The notes beneath the pieces were generated by a model. The model searched no databases and was not told where the DNA came from. It saw only the letters and a program-made list of their open reading frames with translations. Shown in pieces: positions 19,263 to 22,861 of a stretch of 22,861 nt of DNA. This DNA comes from a virus. The stretch lies in IMG/VR virus record IMGVR_UViG_3300025151_000326, positions 1 through 22,861 of that record; one strand, written 5' to 3'. Made by a program: the position numbers and the translations under genes. The stretch's first letter is position 1; the number at the start of each line of letters is the position of its first letter.

Positions 19263-20324
19263 ATGGCATTTTCAACAGCGTCAGGTTATGGCAACCTGCC
19301 TAATGGCAACTTTAGTCCCATAATCTACTCCAAACAGGTGCAACTTGCATTCCGCAAAGCATCTGTTGTTGAAGCAATTACAAACTCTGATTATTTCGGA
19401 GAAATTGCAAATATGGGCGATAGTGTTAAAATCATTAAAGAACCTGAGATTACAGTGAAAGCGTACTCACGTGGTACAACAATCACTCCTCAAGATCTTG
19501 ATGATGAAGACTTTTCATTGACTGTTGACAAAGCAAACTATTTTGCTTTTAAAGTTGATGATATTGAAGAAGCTCACTCACATGTGAACTTTCAATCTAT
19601 CGCTTCTGATCGAGCAGCCTATCGTTTGGCTGATCAATTTGACCAAGACGTTCTTGGATATATTTCTGGCTTTAAACAGTCAGCAATTCATGGACGGGCA
19701 AACGCAGCTAACACAACCGTAAATGGTTCTAAAGCTGTATCAACCGCAGGTTCTGATGAACTTCTAACAAATAACAAGTTAGATGCTTCTGATTTTAACA
19801 GTGGTTCAAGCGGTAACTCAATTGTTGTCAAACCACGTACTGGTGCAGACACATTGAATACTACAACAGCTAATGCGACACCAATGCAAGTTATTGCACG
19901 TATGTCTCGTAAGCTAGATCAACAAAATGTTGACACATCAGGTCGTTGGCTTGTCATTGACCCTGTGTTTGCAGAATTGTTGAAAGACGAAGATTCGCGT
20001 TTATTAAACGCTGACTTCGGTGGATCAGGTCTACAAAATGGCCTAATCATTGATAACATTCACGGCTTTAAAGTCTTTATGTCTAACAACCTTCCAGAAG
20101 TAGGAGATGGTCCAACATCAACTACATCTACTGGTTCTACACACTATGGTGTATTGGTTGCAGGTCATTCATCTGCTGCAGCAACTGCAGAACAGATTAA
20201 CAAGACTGAAACATACCGTGACCCAGATTCATTCGCGGATATTGTTCGGGGTATGCATCTATATGGTCGCAAGATCCTTCGTCCAGAAGCTCTTGTGAAT
20301 GCAATCTACACATCTGGTCTATAA
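19263..20324 (+). CDS. Major capsid protein (353 aa)
   Basis: The ATG at 19263 follows a perfect AAGGAG; the frame opens upstream at 19236 but lacks a ribosome binding site there. Begins MAFSTASGYGNLPNGNFSP, with IYSKQVQLAFRKASVVEAIT, a region with GDSVKIIKEPEITVKAYSRG (HK97-type N-arm/E-loop appearance) and VDTSGRWLVIDPVFAELL (P-domain). The end is ADIVRGMHLYGRKILRPEAL. Composition, position after the scaffold and length all fit the marine phage capsid. No HK97 crosslinking residue claim is made. No cleavage site is seen. Confidence 0.9.
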   Translation: MAFSTASGYGNLPNGNFSPIIYSKQVQLAFRKASVVEAITNSDYFGEIANMGDSVKIIKEPEITVKAYSRGTTITPQDLDDEDFSLTVDKANYFAFKVDDIEEAHSHVNFQSIASDRAAYRLADQFDQDVLGYISGFKQSAIHGRANAANTTVNGSKAVSTAGSDELLTNNKLDASDFNSGSSGNSIVVKPRTGADTLNTTTANATPMQVIARMSRKLDQQNVDTSGRWLVIDPVFAELLKDEDSRLLNADFGGSGLQNGLIIDNIHGFKVFMSNNLPEVGDGPTSTTSTGSTHYGVLVAGHSSAAATAEQINKTETYRDPDSFADIVRGMHLYGRKILRPEALVNAIYTSGL

Positions 20325-20338
20325 GGGAGGAATGAGAT

Positions 20339-20824
20339 ATGGCACTTGGTGATAATACTCTTCGTTCAGCCGCAGGAAACTCGCAGCGTGGACGCAACCC
20401 TTACATGGTTCAAACTACGTTGAACTTAGCTACTGCTTTGTCAGACAAAGGTTCTGCTCTTGCAGCATCCGATGTTGTTCCTGTAATTGCTGTACCAAAA
20501 GGTACAATGATTTTGAATGCAGGTATTGAAGTTGACACAGCATCAGATGGTTCTACATTTACTGTAGACCTTGGAACTGGTGTAGATGCTGATGTATTTG
20601 TTGATGGTTTTGACGGTACATCTGCAGCAGCAGTAGTTGCACAAAATCCTGCAGCATATCAGCCAGTAATGGCTGTAGCTGATGACAACATCGACATGAC
20701 AATTGCTACATTGTCTGGTGGTGCTGTTACTACAGGTAAGTTCCGTATTTGGGCAGTTCTTATGGACTGTACTGACATGGGCGACACATCTGCTAACGAA
20801 GTAGCTCGTGACGCACTTGCGTAA
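20339..20824 (+). CDS. Probable head decoration or minor structural protein (161 aa)
   Basis: Begins MALGDNTLRSAAGNSQRG with GGGAGGAATGAGAT upstream. After an N-terminal arm it is a Ser/Thr/Asp-rich beta protein (MILNAGIEVDTASDGSTFTV, DLGTGVDADVFVDGFDG, VMAVADDNIDMTIATLSG). It follows the capsid gene by 14 bases and precedes a terminator-like hairpin, so the two are likely co-expressed at high level. Decoration, head-tail joining and head fibre roles are all possible. Confidence 0.7.
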   Translation: MALGDNTLRSAAGNSQRGRNPYMVQTTLNLATALSDKGSALAASDVVPVIAVPKGTMILNAGIEVDTASDGSTFTVDLGTGVDADVFVDGFDGTSAAAVVAQNPAAYQPVMAVADDNIDMTIATLSGGAVTTGKFRIWAVLMDCTDMGDTSANEVARDALA

Positions 20825-20834
20825 CTAAAAATAT

Positions 20835-20860
20835 GAGAGGCTGCTTTTGGGTGGCCTCTC
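20835..20860 (+). terminator. Hairpin after capsid operon
   Basis: GAGAGGC (20835-20841) pairs with GCCTCTC (20854-20860), loop TGCTTTTGGGTG, followed by TAATTG. The T-tract is weak, so partial termination seems more likely; it separates capsid-level from downstream expression. Confidence 0.6.
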
Positions 20861-20884
20861 TAATTGTATAAAAAGGATTCAAAC

Positions 20885-21322
20885 ATGGCTATCACAACAG
20901 CAATGTGTACAAGTTTTAAGGGTGAGCTACTTGGCGGTATTCATGATTTGGATACTCATACTATTAAACTTGCTCTAATTAAAGCTTCACCTTCTGGTAC
21001 ATATGGTGCAGCAACAACTAATTATTCAGATGTAACGGGTAACTCTGATGAAGCATCTGGTACTAACTATTCTGCAGGTGGTCAAAACCTAGATAGTCCA
21101 GCTATTACTACATCTGGAACTACTGCAATGGTAGACTTTGCAGATGAAGTATTTTCAAACGTAACAACATCAGCAGATGGTTGTATCATTTATAATTCAT
21201 CTGCATCTAATAAAGCCATTGCTGTAATTGACTTTGGTGGCACAGTCAGTGCTACAGCAGGTGATTTAACTATTGAGTTTCCAGCAGTAGGAACAAGCAC
21301 TGCAGTAATTCGTATTGCCTAA
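20885..21322 (+). CDS. Probable virion structural protein (145 aa)
   Basis: The ATG at 20885 follows AAAAGGATTCAAAC; the in-frame extension from 20864 is unlikely. Beta-rich Thr/Ser/Gly protein beginning MAITTAMCTSFKGELLGGI, with IKLALIKASPSGTYGAATT and later VDFADEVFSNVTTSADGCII. It ends in strands (TIEFPAVGTSTAVIRI). From memory the pattern F-K-x-E-L-L-x-G-x-H-x-F...T-I-K-x-A-L is common to phage proteins encoded downstream of capsid genes. A tail or neck location is likely. Confidence 0.75.
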   Translation: MAITTAMCTSFKGELLGGIHDLDTHTIKLALIKASPSGTYGAATTNYSDVTGNSDEASGTNYSAGGQNLDSPAITTSGTTAMVDFADEVFSNVTTSADGCIIYNSSASNKAIAVIDFGGTVSATAGDLTIEFPAVGTSTAVIRIA

Positions 21323-21332
21323 GAGGTAAACT

Positions 21333-22049
21333 ATGGCTGTTATAAAGGCTTCAGCACGGTACGGTACAGGTAGGTATGGAGTATCTAATTACGGTGCTGA
21401 AGACATATCTATAACACTAACTGGTGTTGCAGCTACAGGTGCAGTAAATACAGTAGAAGAAAAACCTACTGAAGTTCTTAATAGTGTAAGTGCTACAGGT
21501 GCAGTAGGCACAGTTAAAGCATTTATTAAAGTTACACTTACAGGAGTATCTGCTACAGGTTCTTTAGGAACTTTGTCTCCTAATATAGCAGAAGATATTA
21601 CGGGCGTATCTGCAACGGGAGCAATAGAACCTGTATCTGCTGGTGGTTTTGAAATTGATATTACGGAGCGTATAAGCACAGGAGTAAGTGCTACAGGTGC
21701 AATAGGCACAGTAGAACCACAGGTAGATGAAAATTTAAATAGTGTATCAGCTACAGGGTCAATAGGAACTCTTGTACTACACGCAGACTCACAACTAACA
21801 CTAACTGGTGTTTCTGCTACTGGTCAAGTAAACGAAGTAGAAGATCAAACTACAGAAAAACTTGACAGTGTGTCAGCAACAGGATCTGTACAGGCAGTAT
21901 CACAAGTTAAAGTAAAAGAATTTTTAGATTCAACGTCAGCTACAGGAACAATAGGAAACCTAACTACAACTGCAGTAGTATTTGATTTCCAAGCTGTAAG
22001 AGAACAGTATAGTCGTAGACGTACAATTTACATAGCAGAGGCAGCATAA
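21333..22049 (+). CDS. Repeat protein with nine GVSATG-type units (238 aa)
   Basis: Nine copies of an 11-residue core (G/S-V-S-A-T-G-A/S-I/V/L-G-T-V/L) are separated by irregular linkers from about residue 30 to 210: GVAATGAVNTV, SVSATGAVGTV, GVSATGSLGTL, GVSATGAIEPV, GVSATGAIGTV, SVSATGSIGTL, GVSATGQVNEV, SVSATGSVQAV and STSATGTIGNL. The N-terminus carries ARYGTGRYGVSNYG and the C-terminus RRRTIYIAEAA. The repeats should build a beta-solenoid-like stalk. It may be a fibre or spike part (inference). AGAGGTAAACT precedes the ATG. Confidence 0.8.
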   Translation: MAVIKASARYGTGRYGVSNYGAEDISITLTGVAATGAVNTVEEKPTEVLNSVSATGAVGTVKAFIKVTLTGVSATGSLGTLSPNIAEDITGVSATGAIEPVSAGGFEIDITERISTGVSATGAIGTVEPQVDENLNSVSATGSIGTLVLHADSQLTLTGVSATGQVNEVEDQTTEKLDSVSATGSVQAVSQVKVKEFLDSTSATGTIGNLTTTAVVFDFQAVREQYSRRRTIYIAEAA

Positions 22050-22219
22050 TGTCTACTTCAGCATCAAGAACTGTGCGTGTACCAGAAGAAAATAGAGTAG
22101 TGTTTATTGAAGCATTAGATATAAATAGAATAGTAAGAGTTCCAGCAGAAAATAGGATAGTTTTTGTCGAAAGACAATCTACCTCTGCAGAACGAACTGT
22201 GTATGCAACTGAGGATTAA
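22049..22219 (+). CDS. Small protein with internal repeat (56 aa)
   Basis: ATG at 22049 overlaps the upstream stop (TAATG). It contains two copies of R-T/I-V-R-V-P-x-E-N-R-V/I-V-F-I/V-E (residues about 7-21 and 27-41) and a third partial copy ending RTVYATED. The ending of the upstream repeat protein, RTIYIAEAA, matches the third copy. It may be an interacting partner or evolved by duplication of the same segment. Too short for standard ORF calling thresholds. Confidence 0.75.
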   Translation: MSTSASRTVRVPEENRVVFIEALDINRIVRVPAENRIVFVERQSTSAERTVYATED

Positions 22220-22221
22220 AA

Positions 22222-22590
22222 ATGAGTTTTCGTTGGCCTAATAAAGACCCAGATGAACAATTAGATTATAGTGTAGATTGGTCAAGATTTCTTGGAAGTG
22301 CAACTGTAAGTTCATTTTCATGGTCTGTAAAATCTACTTTGTACGATACAAAAACTGTATTAGGTTCAGGCCAAACACTTACTGTTGCTTCAGGCTCCGC
22401 AACCACAGACAGTATTCAAAATGTATCACAAACAAAAGCACCTGTTTCTGGTGGCAGTGGAGATAAAGTAGTAACTATAAATATTGGCGGTGGTCAAAAT
22501 AATGTTGAGTATACTTTTTTCTGTAACATAGTAGACAGTACAGGAAGTCAGGCAGAGCGCAGTATTAAGTTACGAATAAAGGAACGTTAA
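22222..22590 (+). CDS. Fibre-tail adaptor-like protein (122 aa)
   Basis: Starts MSFRWPNKDPDEQLDYSVDW; the K-D-P-D-E-x-L-D-Y-x-V-D-W-S motif is, from memory, the signature of the family annotated as phage fibre-tail adaptor proteins. The remainder (FLGSATVSSFSWSVKSTL, VVTINIGGGQNNVEYTFFC, RSIKLRIKER) reads as an Ig-like beta sandwich. It probably links a tail fibre to the tail tip. It follows the small repeat protein by 2 bases. Confidence 0.8.
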   Translation: MSFRWPNKDPDEQLDYSVDWSRFLGSATVSSFSWSVKSTLYDTKTVLGSGQTLTVASGSATTDSIQNVSQTKAPVSGGSGDKVVTINIGGGQNNVEYTFFCNIVDSTGSQAERSIKLRIKER

Positions 22591-22591
22591 A

Positions 22592-22861
22592 ATGGCATAT
22601 GATTATCTTGGCATTGTAAACGATTTAAACCGTAGGCTTAATGAAGTGCAGCTTACATCTTCTAACTTTTCAACTGCTGTTGGTGAGTATTCAATGATTA
22701 AAGACGCTGTAAACTCAGCAATACGATATATTAATCAACATGAATATGAATGGCCCTTTAATCACGTAGAAACAGAAGAAACACTTACAGCAGGAACTGT
22801 TAGATATGCTTATCCTTCTGATGCTAAAACACTTGATATGGATAGTTTTAGAATTAAAAGA
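22592..22861 (+). CDS. Head-tail connector / tail-tube-like protein, N-terminal part (90 codons), runs off right edge
   Basis: Begins MAYDYLGIVNDLNRRLNEVQ and continues LTSSNFSTAVGEYSMIKDAV, NSAIRYINQHEYEWPFNHVE and ETLTAGTVRYAYPSDAK. The N-R-R-L-N-E-V, A-V-N-S-A-I-x-x-I-N and W-P-F-N-H pattern is, from memory, a family of marine podoviral proteins at the adaptor/tail-tube position. The stop is outside the window. The start is one base after the upstream stop. Confidence 0.75.
   Translation, partial: MAYDYLGIVNDLNRRLNEVQLTSSNFSTAVGEYSMIKDAVNSAIRYINQHEYEWPFNHVETEETLTAGTVRYAYPSDAKTLDMDSFRIKR

Noticed and set aside
21389-21709. 106-codon minus-strand ORF opposite the repeat gene
   Set aside because: Its regular Pro/Val/Ala pattern is just the complement of the GVSATG repeats.
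1-22861. CRISPR array, insertion sequence, tRNA gene
   Set aside because: No regularly spaced identical repeats, no transposase or integrase motifs and no cloverleaf were seen on either strand.

Overview
The window reads as one continuous piece of a tailed double-stranded DNA phage (Caudoviricetes). It has divergent gene blocks, very dense packing with 1-38 bp overlaps, many ORFs under 100 codons, and a recognisable terminase-portal-scaffold-capsid order. Short basic proteins, an M15 endolysin with a three-helix holin-like partner, and a late cluster ending in a fibre-tail adaptor-like protein resemble uncultured marine phages. A DUF1127 gene and a signal-peptide/outer-membrane-type gene point to a Gram-negative, probably proteobacterial, host. 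No integrase, tRNA, CRISPR or insertion sequence is visible. Both ends cut through genes, so this is a fragment. Family names are from memory of motifs; no search was run.

Left arm (1-4963, all leftward): about 16 small genes forming what looks like a single early transcription unit. Most are of unknown function. They include a cysteine-rich phage protein (2887-3576), an HTH-like protein (2093-2425), a widespread phage family (1595-1990), several single- or double-helix membrane peptides (709-894, 3573-3662, 4025-4144), and several genes too short for routine ORF calling. A 16-bp near-perfect palindrome, GGTCCAACNTTGGACY, occurs five times between 2515 and 5201, inside genes (in two different reading frames) and between them. 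It is the most unusual signal in the window.

Central non-coding region (4964-5840): about 870 bases without a credible gene. It holds a 90-bp nested hairpin, a compact structured GC-richer block with two mutually exclusive pairings, the fifth palindrome, several operator-like dyads, a TATAAT box and a 13-bp direct repeat at 62-bp spacing. It is best read as the divergent control region, possibly also the replication origin.

Right arm (5841-22861, all rightward): first a block of small accessory and basic proteins (5841-9614), including an exported beta-barrel-like protein and a DUF1127 protein with its own promoter. Then come membrane/holin-like proteins and an M15 peptidase (9624-11259), forming a lysis cassette. 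The packaging genes follow (11261-13492: small terminase, HTH-like linker protein, large terminase), then portal (13506-15647), a 682-residue virion protein with a C-terminal cysteine-containing domain (15782-17830) and scaffold (18159-19013). A non-coding leader with promoter, hairpin and palindrome precedes the major capsid gene (19263-20324), which is followed by probable virion proteins, a nine-repeat protein, a fibre-tail adaptor-like protein and the start of a connector/tail-tube-like gene at the right edge.
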